Shown here: positions 1 through 12,900 of the stretch, piece after piece
Position numbering within the stretch: position 1 is the stretch's first letter
Layout: each line of letters starts with the position of its first letter
From: Chondrosia reniformis
Taxonomy: Eukaryota > Porifera > Demospongiae > Chondrillida > Chondrillidae
Assembly: GCA_947172415.1 (NCBI GenBank)
Contig: OX359194.1
Span: forward strand, 1,116,001-1,180,000
Direction: 5' to 3'
DNA length: 64,000 bases
Translations under genes and position numbers: made by a program
The notes under the pieces: generated by a model
Told to the model about the DNA's origin: nothing
The model's database searches: none
Seen by the model: the letters and a program-made list of their open reading frames with translations, nothing else

Positions 1-282
1 TGAATACACGAAATACTGTAAAAGTTGGTATGAACAGCAAAACAATCCTTACTGTAAGACCGGATGAAAGCGAACCTGTAAAGCTGGAGTGTGAGCGGAC
101 AAGCAAGGATAGGAACTGGTACAGTGGTGGAAGTACAGTTACTCCAACTAGTGGACAACTTAACACTACAGATTTGACAGGAGTTGCAACATTGTCCATC
201 TCCACATTGAATGCAAATAACACTGGATATTATACTTGTAAAGTAACTGATGGTGGTACAACAGAGTACACAATAGTATTAG
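1..282 (+). CDS. Gene A, Ig-domain exon
   Basis: A 282-base phase 1-1 exon whose first base coincides with the window edge. It encodes an Ig-like domain with the first cysteine in VKLECE, a core tryptophan in RNWYSGG, and the second cysteine in the classical GYYTC motif. The donor is GTAAGC. It matches the second Ig exon of gene B (17232-17519) closely, including the [14 protein letters not shown] stretch, so it is probably the membrane-proximal Ig domain. The acceptor AG would lie just outside the window. Confidence 0.85.
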
Positions 283-3200
283 GTAAGCATAATTGATAGG
301 AGTAATATATGGTTCATTCTTCAGACATACAAATGCAAGGTAATGGATGTCCACACTGGTATCCTTAATGTGTAGTAGGTTGTCTTATTTCTACACTTTA
401 CAGCTATAAATCATCATTACATCCTTTTTGGTCAACCACATTTTTACCTTCCATCTCTATATCATGCACTTACCTGACTATTCTCTCTGGTCCCTGTATT
501 TAATTTGATTTCTTTTCAATGTTCCCTTTATAGGCGTATCTCCTACTCAAGTTATAACAACTAGTGAACCATTTAATCCAACCATTCCGATCATAGTTGT
601 ATTACTGATAATAGTCATCATAGTATTGATAGTGATTGTAATACTTGGAATCGTTCTTTATTTAAAGTGAGTTTTATATGCATACTATTGTAATATAATT
701 CATATATAAGAATTATTATATACTACTATAATATTTAAATTCATATGCTACTGTAATAAAATTTGTATAGAAATTTATGGAAACTTTGTGATATTTAAAG
801 CTGATACGTAGTAAATACATTAGCCTTGTTATCTTTGCTGCTGTTTCTCTCCTTTTAAAGGCGAAATGACAGATTGCCAAGATTCAATAGATCTCGATCA
901 ACCAAGAAATCTCTCATTAAGTCAAATGCAGTACAATCAAGCCCTAGTATGTCTATATGGTAGAGGTGTGAGTGACTATGAAATGAGCTATTAAAACCAT
1001 TCCTGTAAACATTATAGGTCCAGAAGTTGTGCCATATGCTCAAACCACAGGCACAGAAGTGACCTCATCAAAGAGGGGAAAAGGTAAACAAACTGTTTAT
1101 TGAATAAATATTTGGCATTTGTTTATTGTTACAACGACTTACATACTTTAAAGTGAAACTATTTAATTTTCTCACTTCCATCTTTATCACCATAACAACA
1201 GCTGATGTTCATATGTATGATGAAGTTAGAGACAAAGAAAATGGTATGTTTACAGTATATTTGAACATATCATTTTTTGTGGTGTAATGTGTATAAGAGG
1301 TTACGGCTACAATATACTTATGAAATGGTTTAATTAAATAAAAGGATTGTGACATTGTTGATTGATAGGGTTATCCTCTTTCCTATTGAGGTGGATGTAC
1401 TTTATTTGTTATACTATCCATTCTATACATACTCTAAGTGTATGCATGATTGATTTACATTTATGTATATATGTACTTAGCTGTATATTTGTATTTTCAC
1501 ACCTCCATCCATGTATATCACCATAGCAACAGCTGATATTGGTATGTATGATGAGATTGGGGACAAAGGAAATGGTATGTTTACAGTAAATCGTATCAAT
1601 ATTAACGTAAACACATCAGTATATGTATATACGTGTATATGTAGGTGTATTTAGTATGATAAGATTGAGTGTATGGTAAATGTACGTACATGTATGCATG
1701 TGCATACGTATGTACCTTATAATATGTACATGGATGTACATAACTATTGGTACTCATTTGAATGTAACTTGTATGTGTATTAATGACTGTATGTTCTCCT
1801 CAGGAGCTAGCAAGGCCGCACCTCCTCCAATGGCTGTAGAGTTTCATGCAGAGAAGAAAGAGGAAGTTACAATACACGAGTACCGTATGATAGACAAAAG
1901 TAAAAAAAGTAAGTCTTTAAATAATGTTGTCTTTATAGTATAGCGGTTACATTTCAGAGGTGGTCACCCTAGAGAGGTGGTCATACTAGAGGGGTGGTCA
2001 CACTAGAGAGGTGGTCACATTAGAGAGGCGGTCACCCTAGAGAGGTGGTCATACTAGAGGGGTGGTCACATTAGAGGGGTGGTCACACTAGAGAGGTGGT
2101 CACACTAGAGAGGTGGTCACACTAGAGAGGCGGTCACACTAGAGAGGTGGTCACATTAGAGAGGTGGTCACACTAGAGAGGTGGTCACACTAGAGAGGTA
2201 GTCACACTAGAGAGGTGGTCACATTAGAGGGGTGGTCACACTAGAGAGGTGGTCACACTAGAGAGGCGGTCACACTAGAGAGGTGGTCACACTAGAGAGG
2301 TGGTCACATTAGAGAGGTGGTCACACTAGAGAGGTGGTCACACTAGAGAGGTGGTCACACTAGAGAGGTGGTCACATTAGAGAGGTGGTCATACTAGAGA
2401 GGCGGTCACACTAGAGAGGCGGTCACACTAGAGAGGTGGTCACATTAGAAAGGTGGTCACACTAGAGAGGCGGTCACACTAGAGAGGTGGTCACATTAGA
2501 GAGGTGGTCACACTACAGAGGTGGTCACACTACAGAGGCGGTCATACTAGAGAGGCGGTCACACTAGAGAGGCGGTCACACTAGAGAGGCGGTCATACTA
2601 GAGAGGTGGTCACATTAGAAAGGTGGTCACACTAGAGAGGTGGTCACACTAGAGAGGTGGTCACACTAGAGAGGTGGTCACACTAGAGAGGTGGTCACAC
2701 TAGAGAGGTGGTCACACTAGAGAGGTGGTCACACTAGAGAGGTGGTCATACTAGAGAGGTGGTCACATTAGAGAGGCGGTCACACTAGAGAGGCGGTCAC
2801 ACTAGAGAGGCGGTCATACTAGAGAGGTGGTCACATTAGAAAGGTGGTCATACTAGAGAGGTGGTCACATTAGAAAGGTGGTCACACTAGAGAGGTGGTC
2901 ACACTAGAGAGGTGATCACACTAGAAAGGTGATCACACTAGAAAGGTGGTCATACTAGAGAGGTGGTCACGCTAGAGAGGTGGTCACATTAGAAAGGTGA
3001 TCATACTAGAGAGGTGGTCACATTAGAGAGGTGGTCACATTAGAAAGGTGGTCATACTAGAGAGGTGGTCACACTAGAGAGCTGATTACATCAGAACTTA
3101 CCAAACGTCTCCGTTGACTATATTTTTAGCTTTTTACTTACTTTAGCTAGTAAAGGTGCTAATGGAGCAATTGCAACAGAACAGTTTCTTCAGCATATTA

Positions 3201-6200
3201 AGAAACATAGTGAAAAGAATTTTTCAGGTTTTCATAAAGAATTTGAGGTAAACACTAGTGTGTGTGTTTGTATGTGTCTAGAAGGTATTTGCGTGTGTGT
3301 GTGTGTGTGTATTTGGGTATATACTGTATTATTCTTGTTGACTTGCACCTATTAATTCTAACAGACTATTCCTACTGAACCAGATGGAGTTGCTTCAATA
3401 GCAAAGGCTAACAAACACAAGAACAGATACAAAAACATATACACTTGTGAGTGCAGCTTGCATGAGTTTAACTGCATGAAAAGCTCTCATATGGTGTTGT
3501 GCTAATTATCCTCATGAGGGCAGGGTTATACTCACATTTAACATCTGTGTAGGATCTGATTTTTATTAGATTGTCTTGTTGAAATATAAGAGAGTTTCAG
3601 TTTATATTTGTGTAACAATCATGTAATATAGTTGTGTGACCCAATGCAAGCAAATGACCTTTCAAAATGGAGATTTTCCCATTATAGAGTTGAAAATGTT
3701 ATTGCTAAAGTCATACATATATAGTTAATGGAAGGTTTCAGCATTCAAAACATGTATATATGAATGCCAACGGTCTAATCTAAAAGGTCTTTGGGATATC
3801 AGTGATTGCTTGACCTCTACTGTACGTATTTCATTTTCTGAACATTTATAGTTGACCATTCCAGAGTGGCCCTATCAGTTCCAGACAGAAATGGAAGTGA
3901 CTATATCAACGCTTCATACATTGATGTAAGTGTTGTGTATATTTGACCACACCCACTATATTCAGCCAATCACTGTTCATGTCACTGTACCATCCAATCA
4001 ATGAAAGTGTTAGATCTACACTTTGCTGTTTGATATGTTGTGTTCTTTGGTGGAACTAAAAGTTTCATACTGAAAATATTGGGCTTTTATTTCATTCTAA
4101 CCACAATGCCTGATCTAGTCAACAGTTTATAATCTCATTTTCAATATAATATAACATATGTATGTATTTATATATATGTACTTACCTACATATCTGTATA
4201 AATTTAGGGATACAAAGCAAGGAGCTGCTATATCGCCACACAAGGTATGTATATTATATGATATCATTATTGTACATATTGTATGTGTGTGTACTTACTA
4301 TATACTCTATATATCATCTCATCTACATATTAATAGCAATCTGTAAGTGTGCCGGGCTGTATGCAGAACTTCAGGCCAGAGCAAAATGAAACTTTTCAAA
4401 ATTTATGAGGGTGTCGAAGCAGTTTAGGGGGTTCCCAAAGGTCTAGGGGGGAGAATGCCCCACCCCCCTCTATGCAGCCCTGTGTGTATTTCTACTGTAA
4501 CATTAACATTTTATGTGTATAGGTATGTATTATCTGTAATGGGATCAGCTTATACATTAGACATGCCCTATGTAGTATATTAATATACTTATGTACTGAA
4601 TAGTTGTGAATAGTTGTGAATACTTTATGAACACTTGTTCCAGGACCCACTCCGGATACAGTATCTGACTTTTTACAATTGGTTTGGGATAGTAAGACTC
4701 CAATCATTGTCATGTTGACCCAACCTGAAGAGAAGGGAAAGGTACATTATATACGTATTATATGTATATTTACAATATAATTTACGTATATGTATTATAC
4801 ATACTATATTACACAATCTTCATACGTCACAAACTATGCAATACTCGCCCATCTATATCTATATGTAATCATTATATATATTGTGTATTGTTTTGCTAAT
4901 CACTGTAGATTACATACACTTACACTGTGTTATTGTGTACCCTGCCTAAAACCACAGGAATTGTTCCTATAAGGTATAGCAGCCTTCTAGGTTAGGCTAT
5001 TGTTTAAGTTAACATGGGACAGCTGATTGGAAGGTGATGGCTAAGTGTAGGAATAACACAATAGTGCAGGGGATTTCCTAAGGTGAATGACCTTATTTGT
5101 CTTAATTGAATTCTGAGGCTTTGTGGTAGCTGATCATGAGCTCAGATGTAAACTGTAGTGGCTGACCTAGCACTTTAAACTGGTGACTGGCCACAGCATC
5201 CTGGGGGTGAGGCAATAAGGCATGACTGGTGAGGGTGGGGCAATAAGACATGACTGGTGAGGGTGGGGCAATAGGGCATGACTGGTGAGGGTGGGGCAAT
5301 AAGGCATGACTGGTGAGGGTGGGGCAATAGGGCATGACTGGTGAGGGTGGGGCAATAGGGCATGACTGGTGAGGGTGGGGCAATAGGGCATGACTGGTGA
5401 GGGTGGGGCAATAAGACATGACTGGTGAGGGTGAGGCAATAAGGCATGACTGGTGAGGGTGGGGCAATAAGGCATGACTGGTGAGGGTGGGGCAATAAGG
5501 CATGACTGGTGAGGGTGGGGCAATAAGACATGACTGGTGAGGGTGGGGCAATAAGGCATGACTGATGAGGGTGGGGCAATAAGGTATGACTGGTGAGGGT
5601 GGGGCAATAAGACATGACTGGTGAGGGTGGGGCAATAAGACATGACTGGTGAGGGTGGGGCAATAAGACATGACTGGTGAGGGTGGGGCAATAAGACATG
5701 ACTGGTGAGGGTGGGGCAATAAGACATGACTGGTGAGGGTGGGGCAATAAGGCATGACTGATGAGGGTGGGGCAATAGGGCATGACTGGTGAGGGTGAGG
5801 CAATAAGACATGACTGGTGAGGGTGGGGCAATAAGGCATGACTGGTGAGGGTGGGGCAATAAGGCATGACTGATGAGGGTGGGGCAATAAGGCATGACTG
5901 ATGAGGGTGGGGCAATAAGGCATGACTGGTGAGGGTGAGGCAATAAGGCATGACTGGTGAGAGTGGGGCAATAAGGCATGACTGGTGAGAGTGGGGCAAT
6001 AAGGCATGACTGGTGAGAGTGGGGCAATAAGGCATGACTGGTGAGAGTGGGGCAATAAGGCATGACTGGTGAGAGTGGGGCAATAAGGCATGACTGGTGA
6101 GAGTGGGGCAATAAGGCATGACTGGTGAGAGTGGGGCAATAAGGCATGACTGATGAGGGTGGGGCAATAAGGCATGACTGATGAGGGTGGGGCAATAAGG

Positions 6201-9200
6201 CATGACTGGTGAGGGTGAGGCAATAAGGCATGACTGGTGAGGGTGAGGCAATAAGGCATGACTGGTGAGGGTGGGGCAATAAGGCATGACTGATGAGGGT
6301 GGGGCAATAAGGCATGACTGGTGAGAGTGGGGCAATAAGACATGACTGATGAGGGTGGGGCAATAAGGCATGACTGATGAGGGTGGGGCAATAAGGCATG
6401 ACTGGTGAGGGTGGGGCAATAAGGCATGACTGGTGAGGGTGGGGCAATAGGGCATGACTGGTGAGGGTGGGGCAATAAGACATGACTGGTGAGGGTGGGG
6501 CAATAAGACATGACTGGTGAGGGTGGGGCAATAAGACATGACTGGTGAGGGTGGGGCAATAAGGCATGACTGATGAGGGTGGGGCAATAGGGCATGACTG
6601 GTGAGGGTGAGGCAATAAGACATGACTGGTGAGGGTGGGGCAATAAGACATGACTGGTGAGGGTGGGGCAATAAGGCATGACTGATGAGGGTGGGGCAAT
6701 AAGGCATGACTGGTGAGGGTGGGGCAATAAGACATGACTGATGAGGGTGGGGCAATAAGGCATGACTGGTGAGGGTGGGGCAATAAGGCATGACTGATGA
6801 GGGTGGGGCAATAAGGCATGACTGATGAGGGTGGGGCAATAAGGCATGACTGATGAGGGTGGGGCAATAAGGCATGACTGGTGAGGGTGGGGCAATAAGG
6901 CATGACTGGTGAGGGTGGGGCAATAAGGCATGACTGGTGAGGGTGGGGCAATAAGGCATGACTGGTGAGGGTGGGGCAATAAGACATGACTGATGAGGGT
7001 GGGGCAATAAGGCATGACTGGTGAGGGTGGGGCAATAAGGCATGACTGGTGAGGGTGGGGCAATAAGGCATGACTGGTGAGGGTGGGGCAATAAGGCATG
7101 ACTGGTGAGGGTGGGGCAATAAGGCATGACTGGTGAGAGTGGGGCAATAAGACATGACTGATGAGGGTGGGGCAATAAGGCATGACTGGTGAGGGTGGGG
7201 CAATAAGGCATGACTGGTGAGGGTGGGGCAATAAGACATGACTGGTGAGGGTGGGGCAATAGGGCATGACTGGTGAGGGTGGGGCAATAAGGCATGACTG
7301 GTGAGGGTGGGGCAATAGGGCATGACTGGTGAGGGTGGGGCAATAGGGCATGACTGATGAGGGTGGGGCAATAAGGCATGACTGATGAGGGTGGGGCAAT
7401 AAGGCATGACTGGTGAGGGTGGGGCAATAAGGCATGACTGGTGAGGGTGGGGCAATAAGGCATGACTGGTGAGGGTGGGGCAATAGGGCATGACTGGTGA
7501 GGGTGGGGCAATAAGACATGACTGGTGAGGGTGGGGCAATAAGACATGACTGGTGAGGGTGGGGCAATAGGTCATTGCTTTGTAGGGCTAGGTACACCTG
7601 CAGTTTTATTTTCTTTGCAAATTCCAAATACAATTGCAAGAACTTAAAAATACTGAATGGACAGTATGGATACATATTGAATGTGTTAAAAAGTGAATAA
7701 TTGCTGGAAGATATTACGCTAACCAGCCAAACTACCAAAATCCTATAACTAAAGTATTAATATGTCAACCAGTGATTGTGATCACACTTATCCATGAAAA
7801 CCTTTGTAAAAGCAAATTACTACACCTACGCATGTATGCTAAGTAGGGCTGTATAGAGGGGGGCAGGGGGGAGGGGGCATACCCCCCAGGATTAATTTTG
7901 CCCCCCTAGACCTTTGGGAACCCCCTTAACTGCTTCGTCACCTTGTCCCCCTAAATTTTGAAAATTTTCATTTTGCCCCATCTGGCCCCACGTTCTGCAT
8001 GCAGCCCTGCTAAGGCTACGATAAATGTTATAATCTGATGACTTCTGAGTTGTGGACCAATACAATAATATTATCTTTTGAATAGACATTTGGATATTCT
8101 TCTAAGAGAATATTCAAAGCGTGTTTTGTTTACAGTTTTTCCTCTTTTCTATTTTAAGAGGAAATGTGAGCAGTACTGGAACAATAACCTCTCAGAGACC
8201 TTCCAGGCAGGCAGTAATATGACAGTGGTAGTGAACCAGTGTCTGGGGTTTGCTGATTATGAAGTCAGGGACATGACAATACTAAATGTAAGACTATATC
8301 AGAGCTATGTGTTTGTATTATATTAATGTATTATGTTGTGTAAGTACGTGTATGTTTACATTTTCATTCTGTAAAGGCCATTACAAACCATTTAAATTTA
8401 AAAGTTCTTTTACTTTAAAGGAATAGCATTAAGATTGTGTTCAAACTAACATGCATTTATAAAACATTAATAAAATCACAAATCATTAGAAGCTGAGCTC
8501 CAATAGATAGGTACCTCTCCTGAGATTTACATGCTAGAAAATCACTCTAATACAGCATTCATATCTCCTGGCTGGTATTACCTTTAATGAGTATACATAT
8601 ATATATCTTTTAAAAAATGATATGGCTTGTTTGTTGCGTTCATTAGCCTTTTGCTGATGAAGACCTTCATGGTCGAAGCGTTCAATAATCTATGTAAAAT
8701 TACTGTTACTGATGCTCATATGAAATCCACTGATCTTAAGGTTCTTTTATGTATGTATATAAGATATGGATGACAAGCCTTAGGAATTGTGACAGTGTCT
8801 TTCTCTGGTACTGTGGTCATGTGAGTAGGTCACATGATCCTGATGACATATGTACATAAAGGCAATGAGAACCACTTGATCTTTTGAGTGCCCACTGGAC
8901 CTTCCACACGTCTCCAGTCCTCACTACAGTCATATAGCCTCATGATATTGTCACACATAGTGTGAGCCTTAACTGTAACCTGTATTCAATTATGCTTTAA
9001 AATACCATTTCCTACAACAATGCATACACACATATGAATGGAAATATAGGACATTAATAGGACAAACTGAAACACAAATTTCCCAGAATTGCGACTATAA
9101 GGACAATTTAGATTTACCATTCATAATCCTGATCTTTACATCACATACTTACATCTGCTTCATGTCTGATACCACATCACCGATTTTCCAGTAATTTGCA

Positions 9201-9954
9201 GTAGTACTGTATCCTTTCATTTAACAGTGATTTCCTTCGGATGCCGTGATGATATGGTACTGTTGTCGTAGTAATACTATTTATTATTGTTTATATGCTA
9301 TGTACTGTTGTAGTAGTACTATTATTTATTATTATTTATATGCTATGCACTGTTATAGTAGTAATTCTATTTATTTTTAATCCAGTCTTATGGTGTTGAC
9401 TATCCAAAGATCTACGTATGCTAAGCGCTCTTGTTTAGGTGTTATAGGTAATTGTAACAATTTCCCTTCCATTTACTACATATATAGACTGTTGGGGGAG
9501 TTCTTAATGAAATGTACAATTTTCTACATCTCAACTTTGTACTTTGGTTTACTTATTATATATCTCTGAATATAGACTACTGATGGAGTTTCAAAGAGCC
9601 ACAATCTTCAACACTTCCTGTATACCGGATGGCCAGACCATGGTGTCCCTCAGCATCCATATTCTCTGGTAAAGCTGAGTCAGCAAGTGAGGAAAAAGTA
9701 CAAAAAGAATAGTGCACCAATGGTGGTACATTGCAGGTAAGTCTGTTCAATTGATTGCATACAGTATTCCATATTATACATACGTATATAATCATAATTT
9801 ATTTACGTATATCTACATACATCTCTCAATCATGTACTGTGTTGATATCTGGTGGATTAAGAGCAAAAGATATGCTTTTTAAACATTTAATAATCTTCAG
9901 AATCAGCATTTTAGTGCTTACTGCACAGATTTCTCTCTCTCTCTCTCACACACA

Positions 9955-9995
<41 letters not shown>

Positions 9996-12900
9996 TGACA
10001 GTATTATTTACAGACAAGGAGCTTATATATTTTAGATTTTAAATGGTTGAGTTAACTATTTTTTGTTTTTTTTCCTTCAGTGCTGGAGTAGGTCGTACTG
10101 GTACATTCATCACTATTGATGCCATGATACAGAGGTTGAAGGAGAGAGATGATCTCAACATTTATGAGTTTGTTACTGAAATGAGATCAAAGAGGACCTT
10201 CATGGTTCAGACCAAGGTTTGAATTTGTGCATTCAAATCAGATTGTATCTTCAAATGGAAAATTATACCTGACACTTATCTCCATGCACAAACTAATCTT
10301 AAGTATCAGTATATATATACAGTGTATTCATGCAGTACTGGACACTGGACAGGGATTTCACTTATCCATTTCAAATTATCTGTATGTACGTACATATATA
10401 CGTATGTGTTACAGTGGACGTGCATTCAAAATCTCTGCTTTTAGTATTGACTGAGCACATTAGAAACTACATATACGTACGTACCTTTCATAGAGGTTGT
10501 ATGTACATATTGTTACACCTGTTTTTAGTAAGTTTCAAATTTGCTAGTTTTGAGTTTGTACATACAGTCGACTCCACATACAACAAACTCGGATAATGCA
10601 AATTTGCGCATATAGCGAACATGCCTTGGAAACCACGTTTCATTGCGTACATTTTTCATCGCTTATAACACACGCACTTCCGTTACTACGAATGGGAGAG
10701 ACATGGCCATACCTACAGTATGCACGGAAAATATGTTTCCACTTCGAAGCAAACTTCCCAAAACAATTTCACTCGAACTTCGATCCGACTTCACTCGAAC
10801 TTCGATCCGACTTCACTCGAACTTCAGTCCAACTTTGCTCGAACTTTGGTCCAACTTCCCTCGCCAAATAGCAGATTTTGTTCAGTAATGTTTTATGTAC
10901 TCAATACGTCGTTCGTTGGCTTGTGAACGGTGATGTGTATGACTATGCGTTTCTATGTACTGTACCATGTATTTATACATGCTTTGGTTACAAAGAACTT
11001 CTTTTATAAAGAACAAATCTTCTTGGATTTAGCAGTTTGTTACGTATATCAGGAGTCGACTGTATGTATATGTACTTGTATCAAAGCCCCAGTATTGAAT
11101 ATATCATCATTTATGTTTATTATATGTGTATGTTTGTGTATTCTCTTTGTAGGAGCAGTACATCTTCATACATGATGCACTCAATGATTACGTGACTTGT
11201 GGAACTACTTGTGTAGCAGCTCATGAATTGAAGAGGTTGATTTCCAGACAGGAAGAAGTAACTGAGGACGGAAGGAGAACTGGCTTTGACAAGCAGTTTG
11301 AAGTTAGTAGTGTTGAATTGAGTAGCATTCAACAGCTGCACATATACAATACGTATGTAAATGTACACATTAAATATAATCTAATATTTAGTTTATTATT
11401 TGTTTTCAACTGCATTGAGCACTCTTTTGGTATTAGTAAATAAGAGTGTGAGATGATGTCATTGCGTTAGCTAGTGGATTTGTGAACATCAATTAATAGC
11501 ATGTATTACATTACATGCAACCAAGTATATAATAATGCAGCCAATCACATTGCAGCCAATCACATTACAGCCAATCACATTGCAGCCAATCACATTGCAG
11601 CCAATCACATTGCAACCAATCACATTGCAGCCAATCATATTACAGTAAACTTAATGCTCATGTTATTAGGTGCTTCAGAGTATTTGTAAGACGACTTCTT
11701 CAGATGATAAGACTAACGCTAGAAAGTCAAGCGTATCAAAGAAGAACAGATATTCTGACAGATATCCTTGTGAGTCACTCACAGTAGACCTACCATGCAC
11801 ATGGACTTACACTTTAGCAGTGTTTTCCTACGTGCAGTAGTTTCACTGTTAGCATTATAACTTCATATCAGTTACATTTGTAGAACATTCCCTTTGAACC
11901 GTGTATTGGTCCATTGTGAGTGAAATGTGAAATTGATTTGTCTCACACACTATAGACTATACCAAGCATTTGATAGTTTCGGGAAAAACACGTGAAAGTG
12001 GACAAGGATACATCAATGCTTCTCAAGTTCAGGTATTGCTTCATATTTGCCTAATATCTCATACTTTTGTATATCACTGCACATGATAATGACTTTTGGT
12101 TGCACAATATGATTTATAATTAAAGTTTCTTAAATTGTATAATTCATTCTATTACTTCCCATCAATCGACCTTCATTTTCCTTTATCATATATACAGTTA
12201 CTGTACGTTCCCTTGTATTCACACTTAGAGCTACTCCAATCCTCGAGCTTTCATAGCTGCTCAAGCTCCATTGAAAAACACAAGAGAAGACTTTTGGGAC
12301 GTTGTTTGGAACTTTAAACCTCCCACCATCGTACTGCTGTGTGACTTTGTTGAAGGCAGTCAGGTTGGTATTGTCTATGTATTCACGTTAAAACCCATAC
12401 TTTTCTGAATTTACTTGGCAGGTATTCTAATCTTTATCAGAGCATTATTATTAATCTTGCTTGAGGAATCTTGTGTTTTTATTTTGTTACCGGAATCTGC
12501 AAGCAATTTTGTGTACAATCCTTTAGCTACATTGACAAGAATTTTAGTATTCCCTTCATGTGCATTACAGTGGAACCGTATGAACAGTCACCTCTTTTGG
12601 ACGGCTGCTTGCTAAATGTGGTCACTTCAATCGAATGTCAAAAATTTACACTCTACATCATTCTACATTCTTTTAAATGATAATCTAGTTACTACTCTAA
12701 TGGAGTTAAATAAATTGTGTCCCATAGCTAACCGTATTATGTATGCAAGCTACACTGCCTTTAAATACGTAACTACTACTATTTTCTCTCTATATAGAAC
12801 ACTTGTTCTCCATTTTTTCCAACTGAGGAGTATGAAACAGAGGTGTATGGCTCCATTAAGATAACCAAGAAATCAGCCAAGAGACTGGATGGCTATATGA

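Noticed and set aside
1955-3088. Regular repeats resembling a CRISPR array.
   Set aside because: Units are contiguous with no unique spacers, no cas genes are present, and the genome is eukaryotic.
5102-7738. An 878-codon open frame on the minus strand, and two further frames of about 800 codons overlapping it.
   Set aside because: All three are translations of the 28-base minisatellite. The unit lacks stops in every minus frame, and the array lies inside an intron of gene A.
10596-10926. Overlapping plus-strand open frames with Ser/Thr/Arg repeats.
   Set aside because: They translate short tandem repeats within the MITE-like element at 10565-11062.
11501-11689. Open frame encoding repeated ANHIA units.
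   Set aside because: Translation of the 15-base minisatellite in an intron.
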